Source of the DNA: Desulfobacterales bacterium
GTDB taxonomy: Bacteria > Desulfobacterota > Desulfobacteria > Desulfobacterales > 4be13
Reading direction: 5' to 3'
DNA length: 5,309 nucleotides
Assembly (NCBI GenBank): GCA_029934695.1
Contig: JAOZLU010000328.1
Location: 2,480 to 7,788, forward strand
Shown here: positions 1-5,309 of the stretch, piece after piece
Layout: every line of letters begins with the position of its first letter
Numbering within the stretch: position 1 is the stretch's first letter
Position numbers and translations under genes: made by a program
Notes under the pieces: generated by a model
The model's database searches: none
What the model saw: the letters and a program-made list of their open reading frames with translations, nothing else
What the model was told of the DNA's origin: nothing

Positions 1-50
1 AAATCCCGTCCGGCCCGGAAATCCCGTCCGGCCCGGAAATCCCGTCCGGC
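1..50. repeat. 18-bp GC-rich tandem repeat, about 2.8 copies, cut by window edge
   Basis: The unit AAATCCCGTCCGGCCCGG occurs at 1-18 and 19-36 without a mismatch, and its first 14 bases recur at 37-50 before the match ends. Because the window opens exactly inside the array, the true copy number upstream is unknown. Each full unit contains an odd palindrome across the unit boundary (TCCGG-C-CCGGA, first at 9-19), so the array could fold or bind a dimeric protein. It is much more GC-rich than what follows. No function is assigned. It could be an intergenic minisatellite or the end of a dispersed repeat family. Confidence 0.9.
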
Positions 51-160
51 CGTCCCTGCGGGGCTTGGATCGGAGCTTCCCCTAAATCCGTTATAATCAG
101 GAAAAGATTATCCTGAAGAAACCCGGTTTTCAGATCTTTTCTGATATCATATCTTTTGAA

Positions 161-184
161 CATATCCATATCCATATCCATATA
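161..184. repeat. CATATC hexamer repeat, nearly four copies
   Basis: CATATC is repeated perfectly at 161-166, 167-172 and 173-178, and a fourth copy at 179-184 ends in A instead of C. CTTACTTACTC follows directly. Short tandem repeats of this sort change length by replication slippage. This one is non-coding and about 200 bp from the next start codon, so any effect on expression is speculative. Confidence 0.85.
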
Positions 185-257
185 CTTACTTACTCAAAAA
201 TCGTCTTGATAAATTCAACTCGGATGATATAACAGTCTTATTCGATCTGTTGAAGGA

Positions 258-294
258 TCAAATCATCAGGCTGGCCTGCTTTCAGATGATTTGA
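258..294. promoter_or_regulatory. Perfect 10-bp inverted repeat (possible operator or RNA hairpin)
   Basis: TCAAATCATC at 258-267 is the exact reverse complement of GATGATTTGA at 285-294, with a 17-base spacer. The spacer carries an inner CAGG-CTGG-CCTG dyad (267-278) that could extend or compete with the stem. No T-run follows the stem on the + strand, so it does not look like an intrinsic terminator for + transcription. It lies 93 bp upstream of the nuclease-like gene, where an operator or a structured 5' leader would fit. No regulator binding site was recognised. Confidence 0.45.
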
Positions 295-310
295 AAATAC
301 TGATTGATTC

Positions 311-340
311 AAGGATGTCCTTAACTTTCTGCATATATGC
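311..340. promoter_or_regulatory. Two short dyads close to the gene start
   Basis: AAGGA-TG-TCCTT (311-322) is a 12-bp symmetric element. GCATATATGC (331-340) is a perfect 10-bp palindrome. Both lie 45-80 bp before the ATG of the nuclease-like gene, where a repressor operator would be expected. Dyads of this length also arise by chance in AT-rich leaders, so a regulatory role is inference. Confidence 0.3.
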
Positions 341-374
341 CTGAGAAGAGGGAAAATCATCCATCATACTCATA

Positions 375-381
375 AAGGAGG
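375..381 (+). promoter_or_regulatory. Strong ribosome binding site AAGGAGG
   Basis: AAGGAGG matches the anti-Shine-Dalgarno consensus essentially perfectly. It sits six bases before the ATG at 388, which fixes the start of the nuclease-like gene. The three genes further right have only weak Shine-Dalgarno matches, so this gene is probably the best translated in the window. Confidence 0.9.
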
Positions 382-387
382 GATATC

Positions 388-1020
388 ATGCTCCGTTTCA
401 GAAAATGCACTTTGGCTAAATTGGAGAAGACATTCGCTTTGAAACAGGTGAGAGCCAATCCGATTTTGGAAGATTGGCTGAACAGACAGGCCGATATTTC
501 TGATTTTGAACGCGATGCGTTAGTCGTATTCAGGGAACATCTGCTTGTAAATGTATATGACTGGAACGAAACAGAACTTGCTTACAGGTTTATCGGCCCC
601 GTAATTGCACTGGTCAATTATACCACAGAAAAATTCAATTTCTTTGCCGAGCGTCTGGTTGAAGGAACCGTTGAAGGCATCGAAATAGGCGGCAGGCCCG
701 ATGGAATCATTGCTTCCGGCTTTCGTGAACCGGAAAAACCGTACTTCTGCTTCCAGGAATATAAAAAAAACAAAGATCCCGAAGGAGACCCTGCAGCCCA
801 GGCTTTGGCCGCAATGTTGCTCGCCCAGGAAATTAATGAGCATCGCCATCCGATTTATGGGTGCTATGTCATGGGAAGGCAGTGGTGTTTTATGATGCTG
901 AATGGAAAGGATTACGCTGTCAGCGAACCCTATATTGCCACCCGTGATGATGTATTTGATATTTTCAGAATATTGAAAGTGCTGAAACAGATTATTTCCA
1001 ACCTGGCCGAAAAAGGATGA
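388..1020 (+). CDS. PD-(D/E)XK nuclease-like protein of unknown target
   Basis: This is a complete 210-residue protein that begins at an ATG behind an ideal ribosome binding site. The core fits a PD-(D/E)XK fold. A candidate first acidic residue is E63, in ETELAYRFIGP. P104-D105 lie in GGRPDG, and E124-x-K126 in FQEYKK follow after a hydrophobic strand (YFCF). An AAQALAAMLLA helix (136-146) then carries the conserved Gln (Q138) common in such enzymes. The C-terminus ends in an amphipathic helix (FRILKVLKQII). No DNA-binding, helicase or methylase domain is attached, and no signal peptide or membrane segment is seen. I recall similar free-standing proteins of 200-220 residues, usually labelled hypothetical, in Desulfobacterota and cyanobacteria. 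The gene stands alone, with no restriction or toxin partner beside it. Nuclease activity is inferred from the motif spacing only, and the target is unknown. Confidence 0.8.
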   Translation: MLRFRKCTLAKLEKTFALKQVRANPILEDWLNRQADISDFERDALVVFREHLLVNVYDWNETELAYRFIGPVIALVNYTTEKFNFFAERLVEGTVEGIEIGGRPDGIIASGFREPEKPYFCFQEYKKNKDPEGDPAAQALAAMLLAQEINEHRHPIYGCYVMGRQWCFMMLNGKDYAVSEPYIATRDDVFDIFRILKVLKQIISNLAEKG

Positions 1021-1045
1021 TAACCGTCAAGCTTTGCAGGAATAA

Positions 1046-1200
1046 GGGGAAACATCGGATAAGATCAGAGGATTTGAACTGGGAGCGGTGGATTATTACC
1101 AAGCCTGTTCAGCCATGAAAAGAAATCGGGGTTTTCACGGTGAAAGCAACCTTTTGCCAAACTGCATCAGGCACAGTTTCCTGAAAATATTGACAATAAT
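1046..1200 (+). pseudogene. Remnant of a response-regulator receiver domain (C-terminal half)
   Basis: Reading from 1046, the first frame gives GETSDKIRGFELGAVDY, the classic alpha-4/beta-5 region of a receiver domain. At 1097 the frame breaks, with two bases apparently missing. The next frame gives TKPVQP (1098-1115), restoring the conserved 'GAVDYITKP' with its phosphoacceptor-side Lys-Pro. A TGA follows at 1116-1118, then KEIGVFTVKATF. A second shift near the T-run at 1152-1155 leads to AKLHQAQFPENIDN (1156-1197), resembling the end of helix 5 and the linker of hybrid or stand-alone regulators. The phosphorylated Asp and the N-terminal half are absent, and nothing recognisable remains upstream of 1046. 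With two frameshifts and a stop the product cannot be made. It is probably the relic of a two-component gene deleted when the neighbouring genes arrived. Confidence 0.62.
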
Positions 1201-1284
1201 ATATTCCAGCCCGGCATCTGACACTCAATGAATTTAATGGATTACGGCCTGATCTTCAATTTTTCATTGTCAAGTTACTATATC

Positions 1285-1288
1285 GAGG
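1285..1288 (+). promoter_or_regulatory. Weak ribosome binding site GAGG before the kinase gene
   Basis: GAGG ends nine bases before the ATG at 1298, the only purine-rich match near that start. The 97 bases between the receiver relic and this gene (1201-1297) show no clear promoter or terminator. A TTGACA occurs at 1190-1195 but no suitable -10 lies 16-18 bp after it. AT-rich TATATT (1200-1205) and TATATC (1279-1284) boxes have no good -35. Confidence 0.5.
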
Positions 1289-1297
1289 CTAAAAGAA

Positions 1298-3349
1298 ATG
1301 GGAACAGAGACAACATCTTTTTGTGATGACAGCCATATCGCAAGTGTTGTAAACTTTTTTTTGAACCTGTATAAAATGCAGTTGGAGGCACCGGACTCAG
1401 CTCCTTATAAGATAGTGCCGATAAAGTCCCAGACAAACAGCCCGGATTATATTTATGAGCTGTATGTGGAGCGTGATGAAAAATGGAACTCAAGGCGCAT
1501 GACAATCGCAACCATAGGGGAGGGCAGCGGCAGCAAGAGCAAATGTTTCAAAGTGGCTTATGACAATCTTATTGTTGTGAAAATTCCGCCGAAACCCATG
1601 ACTGATTTTGTGGAATATGTCAGAAATATCAGAGCCGAAGGTCGTGTTGCCGTCAATCTCGCTCCGGAAATAGATTATGTGGCACCCGGGGTGACAGCCA
1701 TTCTGAAAAAAATACACCCGTTTCCCGACGGAGAGGACCTGTCTCCTGAAGAACTTGAAAGGAAATATATAAAATGGCTGGTAAAAGAACCTGAGTTTCA
1801 GGAATGTTTAAAAATAGGAGATGCTTTTGTGTTCTTTATGGATTTGTCAAAAAATTCTTTTCTGTCATACATTGTTGACAAGATGCATGACAAAAGAATG
1901 TTCAAAAGAAAATTCCGTGAGGAAATCATGGAGGCCCGCAATCTTTTATGGGACATCCTGGGATTTGAAGGGAAATATGGAAGCGAGAATCTTTCGATCT
2001 GTTTTGAAATGAACAAAATTTATTCTGGTTATGAAACGAAAATCAGAAGACTGTTAAAAAAATATGAGACTTTCTGCACAGTGTCTCCGTATGAAAAACA
2101 AAAGTGGTTTTTAGATTATCTCGCTGAAAAAGAAGTGAAAAAGAATGAAAACAATCTGCCGGATGTGTTTGTTGCTGATCTGAATGTACTGCTCAGAAAA
2201 ATTGTAAAAGAGAACAGTATATATGTTTCAGCATACAAAAAAGCCGTGCGGGACTATGTGACCAAAACAACATTTGCACAGAACAGGGCAAAAATGGCCG
2301 GAATTATAATAAATATTATTGATCTGCTCGCCTCATTGAAAGAAAGGGGCGTGGCAATAAGGGATCTGAAGCCTGACAATCTGTTTGTGGTGGGAAATTC
2401 GGAAAGGTCCGCTCAGGACTATTCACTGGGGCTTATAGACTTTGAAACATCGGTGAAGTTGAAAACAGTCAGTTCGTGCATTTCTCAGAACGACACCCGG
2501 ATATCAGGAGAAAAGATCGGGCAGCCGCTGCTGGCCGGGACACCTTCTTATGCCACCCCCTCACATTTGTTCAGAAATGAGGTGCTGAAGGACAATTTTG
2601 ATGACCTGCCCCGTATTCTGCACCTTCAGGACTGGCAGGCGGTCATTGGCATGATTTACAATGTCGTCACCGGAGAGTGCTTATTTGACAAGACAAGAAA
2701 ATTGTTATCCAAAATCACAAAAGATGCACAGGATGCTATCAGAAAAAAACAGCCTCTGTCTGATGCTTTCAAAACAAGCAGCCAGCTGTTTTGGAGCAGT
2801 GCGGCCGATGAATTCAGAAAAAGTCTGAGCAAAAAAGAGGAAATACTCAAGTCTGTGGAGGTTTTTGTTCCTGAAAATGCAAGAACGATGTTTCTCGAAG
2901 ATGTTCTCAAAGAAAAAAACAATGTCGGCAAAACGATCCGAAAGTATGTTGTTTCCCAGGTCATACTGAGCAGCAAAAAGAATCGTAAGAGTCTGATCCA
3001 GAGTTCACTTGAAAAGATCGTCCGATACAGGACAAAGCTGGAAAAAGGAGGCATTCCGGAAACATCGCTGGAAGGCAGAAAGAAAATAATAAAATTGTTG
3101 CAGGATCTGGAAACGCTGAAGTTGCAATGGGAGAAACAGGATCAGTGGATAAGCATATTACAGCAGCCGCGTCCGAAAATGTCGGTTTATGAACTGTTGG
3201 AACTGATGTTCAATATTGTTTTGAGAACCATGTACAATCCGGAATGGGGAACGCTTTTTTATGAGCATGACGATAATTTCGGCTACGATGGCGGGGGTGG
3301 TTCGCGTGAGACGACCATTGTATATGAAGATACCATTACTTATGAATGA
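1298..3349 (+). CDS. Divergent Ser/Thr-type protein kinase with C-lobe insertion and long C-terminal extension
   Basis: This is a complete 683-residue cytoplasmic protein with no membrane segment. The kinase signatures appear in order: glycine loop IGEGSGS (73-79), ATP lysine K95 in VVKIP, probable helix-C glutamate E114, and hinge-like FVFFMDLSKN (177-186). The catalytic loop IRDLKPDN (354-361) has D356, K358 and N361, and the metal-binding DFE (381-383) has Glu in place of the usual Gly. An activation segment with AGTPSYATP (413-421) and a helix-F DWQAVIG (445-451) complete the set. All catalytic residues are present, so activity is expected. About 135 charged residues (roughly 196-330) are inserted between hinge/helix D and helix E. 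Past residue 465 about 220 mostly helical, Lys/Glu/Leu-rich residues match no domain I know. The last 30 residues are different again: acidic, aromatic, with a GGGG run and Thr/Tyr. It precedes the exporter by 17 bp. The substrate is unknown, and a phosphotransferase acting on a small molecule or peptide is possible. Confidence 0.85.
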   Translation: MGTETTSFCDDSHIASVVNFFLNLYKMQLEAPDSAPYKIVPIKSQTNSPDYIYELYVERDEKWNSRRMTIATIGEGSGSKSKCFKVAYDNLIVVKIPPKPMTDFVEYVRNIRAEGRVAVNLAPEIDYVAPGVTAILKKIHPFPDGEDLSPEELERKYIKWLVKEPEFQECLKIGDAFVFFMDLSKNSFLSYIVDKMHDKRMFKRKFREEIMEARNLLWDILGFEGKYGSENLSICFEMNKIYSGYETKIRRLLKKYETFCTVSPYEKQKWFLDYLAEKEVKKNENNLPDVFVADLNVLLRKIVKENSIYVSAYKKAVRDYVTKTTFAQNRAKMAGIIINIIDLLASLKERGVAIRDLKPDNLFVVGNSERSAQDYSLGLIDFETSVKLKTVSSCISQNDTRISGEKIGQPLLAGTPSYATPSHLFRNEVLKDNFDDLPRILHLQDWQAVIGMIYNVVTGECLFDKTRKLLSKITKDAQDAIRKKQPLSDAFKTSSQLFWSSAADEFRKSLSKKEEILKSVEVFVPENARTMFLEDVLKEKNNVGKTIRKYVVSQVILSSKKNRKSLIQSSLEKIVRYRTKLEKGGIPETSLEGRKKIIKLLQDLETLKLQWEKQDQWISILQQPRPKMSVYELLELMFNIVLRTMYNPEWGTLFYEHDDNFGYDGGGGSRETTIVYEDTITYE

Positions 3350-3380
3350 ATTATGAATGGTGAGTGATGAATGGTGAATG
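3342..3380 (+). repeat. 14-bp tandem duplication at the exporter start, forming a four-codon minicistron
   Basis: ATGAATGGTGAGTG (3353-3366) is followed directly by ATGAATGGTGAATG (3367-3380), differing at one base. A partial match, ATGAATGA (3342-3349), covers the kinase stop. The first full unit reads Met-Asn-Gly-Glu-stop, and its TGA (3365-3367) overlaps the exporter ATG (3367-3369) as TGATG. The second unit encodes the same Met-Asn-Gly-Glu as the real exporter N-terminus. No proper Shine-Dalgarno precedes the exporter. Translation may therefore depend on ribosomes finishing the kinase or the minicistron and restarting, which is inferred from the layout. Confidence 0.75.
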
Positions 3381-5199
3381 GTCTCAGAAAAAAGTGGCAG
3401 ATTATCTTTCGGAAATATTTAAAAAACCTGAATCTCGTGAAACTCAGTTCAGGTACAGGGATATCCTGTTTTTTATCCCGTTCGTCAGGCCCCTGTGGAA
3501 GCTGGGTGTCATCAGTCTGATTTTGACGATTGTCACTACGGGCTTAGGTTCTTTGCTGCCTTTAAGCAGCAAAGTGTTTATAGATTTTGTCATAATGAAA
3601 AAAGGGGGGCAGCAAGTTGAGAATTTTCTTGTTTCAATAGGGCTTACGTCCCTCATTCATCCGATTCAGTATATTCTCGGGTCGGTAAATATTGTAATAC
3701 TGCTCATTCTGATTATCGGAATCATTATGGGACTGATAAGAATTGTTCAGAGTATTATGACGCTCAGGCTTCAGCAGGAAATCACATTTAATATCCAAAC
3801 AGCTTTGTTCGACCGGGTTTTACGATTTCCCATGTCTGTTTTAAAGGAGAAACAGGTCGGCTATCTCATGTCAAGGGTCTCAAATGATGTGAGTATGCTG
3901 CAGTATTTTTTCTCAAGCGCTGTCCCCCAGTTGCTGACAAATACGCTTTATTTCCTTTTCAGCTTTGGGATACTTTTCACACTCAGCAGCAGACTTTCCC
4001 TTATTCTGCTCGGCCTCCTGCCGGTATGGGGACTTATCAATTATTTTTTTGCCTCAAGGGTGAGAGCCGTCAGTTATAAAGATATGGAAAGACAGGCGCA
4101 GATTTCAAAGGATATGCAGGAGATATTTTCCGGGGTTGAGGTGATAAAGACGCATGTTTCAGAAGAAAGGGAGGTTGCAAAGCTTTCGGTCAAGATAAGG
4201 AATCTTTTTCGTACGCGCATAAAAACAACGATCCTCAGTTCCCTGTCAGCGCATTCAATGAGAGCCTCAAAACTCATAACAACTTTGCTGATTGTGTGGC
4301 TCAGTGTGCATGAGATAGAAAAAGGGAGGATGACCATCGGCGATATGACTGCGCTGATGGCTTATGTGATTTATCTGTCCGGTCTGGCAGGGAGCATTTC
4401 CGGCATGTTCCTGACGCTTCAGACTGTGTTCGCGGGCATAGAGCGACTGACAGAAATGTTCAATGTGGTTCCGGAATTCGGCAGCGGCGCAACGGACAAT
4501 GGACAAAAGACAGCAGACGTGGTCAGAGGGGATATCCGTTTTGAGAATGTATCGTTTTCATACAAAAAGGATAAGCCGGTTCTTGAAGATATTTCTTTTA
4601 CTGTCTGCTCAGGCGATGTCATTGCCCTGACAGGTGCGAGCGGCGCGGGCAAAACCACTTTGATCAATCTGCTGATCAAGTTTAACCTGCCTCAGTCGGG
4701 GAGTATTTATCTGGATGATTATGATCTGAAAGAGCTTGATACCCAGTGGCTGAGGAAGCAGGCCGGTTTTGTTTCACAGGATATTTTTCTCTTCAATGAC
4801 ACCATTGAGGCCAACATAAAGTATGGGAAGCCGTCAGCATCCCAAAATGCGGTTATTCAGGCGGCCAGGGATGCCAATATCCATAATGAAATTGAAAAGT
4901 TTCAGGACGGATACCGGACAATGGTGGGCGAAAGAGGCGTGAAACTCTCGGTGGGACAGCGGCAGCGGATATCCATTGCCCGTGCGTTCCTGAGAGACCC
5001 CCGGATTCTCTTATGTGATGAACCGACCTCGGCCCTTGACGCGGAAACAGAATCAGTTCTGAAGGATTCACTGAAAAAACTGGCTCAGAATCGGACAGTG
5101 TTTATGATTACGCATCGGATGTCGGTTGCTGACATTGCGACCCGGGTTTTTGTGCTTGAGCGCGGGAGAGTCAGAGAACAGAAAACAGAGGACAGATGA
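3367..5199 (+). CDS. MsbA-like ABC exporter (fused membrane and ATPase half-transporter)
   Basis: This is a 610-residue half-transporter, expected to work in the inner membrane as a homodimer (or with an unseen partner) exporting a lipid, peptide or small molecule. A short cytoplasmic N-terminus of about 35 residues leads to six membrane segments, near 46-66, 103-126, 184-207, 210-229, 299-316 and 327-352. A coupling-helix region contains RVSNDV (170-175). The ATPase domain has A-loop Y399, Walker A GASGAGKT (423-430), Q-loop Q471, signature LSVGQ (527-531), Walker B ILLCDE (547-552), D-loop SALD (555-558) and H-loop H583, so it looks fully active. There is no N-terminal C39 peptidase domain, so it does not cut leader peptides itself. 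The ATG at 3367 was chosen over the GTG immediately before it (3364), although neither has a good ribosome binding site. It overlaps the next gene by four bases. The substrate cannot be told from sequence. Confidence 0.93.
   Translation: MNGEWSQKKVADYLSEIFKKPESRETQFRYRDILFFIPFVRPLWKLGVISLILTIVTTGLGSLLPLSSKVFIDFVIMKKGGQQVENFLVSIGLTSLIHPIQYILGSVNIVILLILIIGIIMGLIRIVQSIMTLRLQQEITFNIQTALFDRVLRFPMSVLKEKQVGYLMSRVSNDVSMLQYFFSSAVPQLLTNTLYFLFSFGILFTLSSRLSLILLGLLPVWGLINYFFASRVRAVSYKDMERQAQISKDMQEIFSGVEVIKTHVSEEREVAKLSVKIRNLFRTRIKTTILSSLSAHSMRASKLITTLLIVWLSVHEIEKGRMTIGDMTALMAYVIYLSGLAGSISGMFLTLQTVFAGIERLTEMFNVVPEFGSGATDNGQKTADVVRGDIRFENVSFSYKKDKPVLEDISFTVCSGDVIALTGASGAGKTTLINLLIKFNLPQSGSIYLDDYDLKELDTQWLRKQAGFVSQDIFLFNDTIEANIKYGKPSASQNAVIQAARDANIHNEIEKFQDGYRTMVGERGVKLSVGQRQRISIARAFLRDPRILLCDEPTSALDAETESVLKDSLKKLAQNRTVFMITHRMSVADIATRVFVLERGRVREQKTEDR
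5188..5199 (+). promoter_or_regulatory. Coupled stop/start (ATGA) with GAGGA ribosome binding site
   Basis: The exporter stop TGA (5197-5199) shares bases with the next ATG (5196-5198). GAGGA at 5188-5192, inside the exporter's last codons, can serve as a ribosome binding site, though its 3-base spacing is short. This arrangement favours translational coupling, and hence a stoichiometric link between exporter and downstream product. Confidence 0.7.
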
Positions 5200-5309
5200 A
5201 AAAGCGATTTCAATACTTGCAGTGGGAATCAATGTACAGGCATACATACGAGCAGAAAATGGTCTGGTTCAATCCGTGTCTTGATCCGGATTTCGATGCG
5301 GCATTATCT
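5196..5309 (+). CDS. Start of a third operon gene, possibly a class I SAM methyltransferase (partial)
   Basis: Thirty-eight codons are open from the ATG to the window edge without a stop; the 3' part is missing. The peptide begins MKKRFQYLQWESMYRHTYEQ and continues with MVWFNPCLDPDFDAALS. The pattern 'Trp...Met-Tyr...Tyr-Glu...Trp-Phe-x-Pro-x-Leu-Asp-x-Asp...Ala-Leu' resembles the N-terminal helices of small class I SAM-dependent methyltransferases, in which a GxGxG SAM-binding motif follows shortly after. That motif lies beyond the window, so the assignment rests on family recall and is tentative. It is not the start of an HlyD-type adaptor, because there is no early hydrophobic segment. The overlap with the exporter makes it a member of the kinase-exporter operon. 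Confidence 0.6.
   Translation, partial: MKKRFQYLQWESMYRHTYEQKMVWFNPCLDPDFDAALS

Larger units (their letters stand above)
51..387. other. Gene-free leader region upstream of the nuclease-like gene
   Basis: No convincing gene is present in this stretch of about 340 bases. It contains a small GC-rich dyad just after the tandem repeat (CCC-TGC-GGG, 55-63). A TATAAT at 92-97 lacks a matching -35. ATAATC (94-99) and GATTAT (105-110) form a short inverted repeat around AGGAAAA. A hexamer repeat lies at 161-184, followed by CTTACTTACTC. The stronger inverted repeats at 258-340 are listed separately. The minus strand shows a 35-codon open frame (373 down to 266, beginning MSMMDDFPSS) that overlaps the ribosome binding site of the downstream gene and has no ribosome binding site of its own. 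It is not called as a gene. Confidence 0.6.

Noticed and set aside
92..97. TATAAT as a promoter -10
   Set aside because: There is no recognisable -35 at normal spacing, and it is nearly 300 bp from the first gene.
1131..1155. Hairpin GTTTTCA-CGG-TGAAAGC followed after four bases by TTTT, as an intrinsic terminator for the nuclease-like gene
   Set aside because: The stem is 7 bp with a G-U pair, AT-rich, and the U-run is only four long and separated from the stem; too weak, and it lies inside the receiver relic.
1190..1195. Perfect TTGACA -35 box as promoter of the kinase operon
   Set aside because: No TATAAT-like hexamer lies 16-18 bp downstream (the sequence there is GC-rich), and the box falls inside the receiver relic reading.
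1115..1231. 38-codon ORF (MKRNRGFHGES...) in the gap between the nuclease-like gene and the kinase, a tempting small peptide gene
   Set aside because: It has no ribosome binding site, and its frame continues the broken receiver-domain reading upstream; it is better explained as part of that relic.
1355..1362. T8 run near the start of the kinase gene as a contingency tract
   Set aside because: Eight Ts code Phe-Phe in frame and are only marginally long for slippage; several A7 runs occur in the same gene without special placement.
2656..3054. 132-codon open frame on the minus strand inside the kinase gene
   Set aside because: It lies opposite a Lys/Glu-rich helical coding region, which yields Leu/Phe/Ser-rich antisense frames by codon complementarity; no ribosome binding site or domain supports it.
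3598..3609. A6G6 run in the exporter as a programmed frameshift or phase-variation site
   Set aside because: The zero frame reads AAA AAA GGG, not the A-AAA-AAG phase used by -1 frameshifting. The -1 frame stops within a few codons, and six-base runs are ordinary in this DNA.
3367..5199. Reading the exporter as a peptidase-containing bacteriocin transporter
   Set aside because: Only about 35 residues precede the membrane domain, with no Cys/His C39 protease motif, so leader-peptide cleavage by this protein is not supported.

Overview
The window looks like an accessory region of a free-living Gram-negative bacterium, with GC by eye in the low-to-mid 40s and 'ATGAATGG'-type filler between genes. 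The PD-(D/E)XK-like protein at the left resembles solitary proteins I associate with Desulfobacterota (Desulfonema/Desulfobacteraceae-like genomes) and some filamentous cyanobacteria. That taxonomic guess comes from recall of protein style, not from a marker gene.

Layout, all on the + strand. (1) Positions 1-387 hold no supported gene: an 18-bp GC-rich tandem repeat cut by the window edge, a hexamer repeat, and several inverted repeats in front of the first gene. (2) Positions 388-1020 encode a complete 210-residue protein with a PD...ExK nuclease-type core and a strong ribosome binding site. (3) Positions 1021-1297 are intergenic but contain the wreck of a response-regulator receiver domain. 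Its GFELGAVDY / TKPVQP signature is readable only across frameshifts and a stop. (4) Positions 1298-3349 encode a 683-residue divergent eukaryotic-type protein kinase. Its catalytic residues are intact, with a long insertion in the C-lobe, DFE in place of DFG, and a long C-terminal extension. (5) Positions 3367-5199 encode a complete MsbA-like ABC exporter half-transporter. (6) From 5196 a third gene begins, overlapping the exporter stop by ATGA, and runs off the window. Its first 38 residues resemble the N-terminus of a class I SAM-dependent methyltransferase.

The kinase, exporter and third gene are tightly packed (17 bp between kinase stop and exporter start, then a 4-bp overlap) and almost certainly form one operon. 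A kinase that may modify a substrate, an exporter and a possible methyltransferase together suggest a small biosynthesis/export or envelope-signalling cassette. No precursor peptide, maturation protease or substrate gene is visible here, so the function is open. The junction in front of the exporter is built from a 14-bp tandem duplication that creates a four-codon minicistron ending on the exporter start codon. This kinase-exporter operon is the most likely place for something undescribed; the nuclease-like gene and the receiver relic look like unrelated accessory content.
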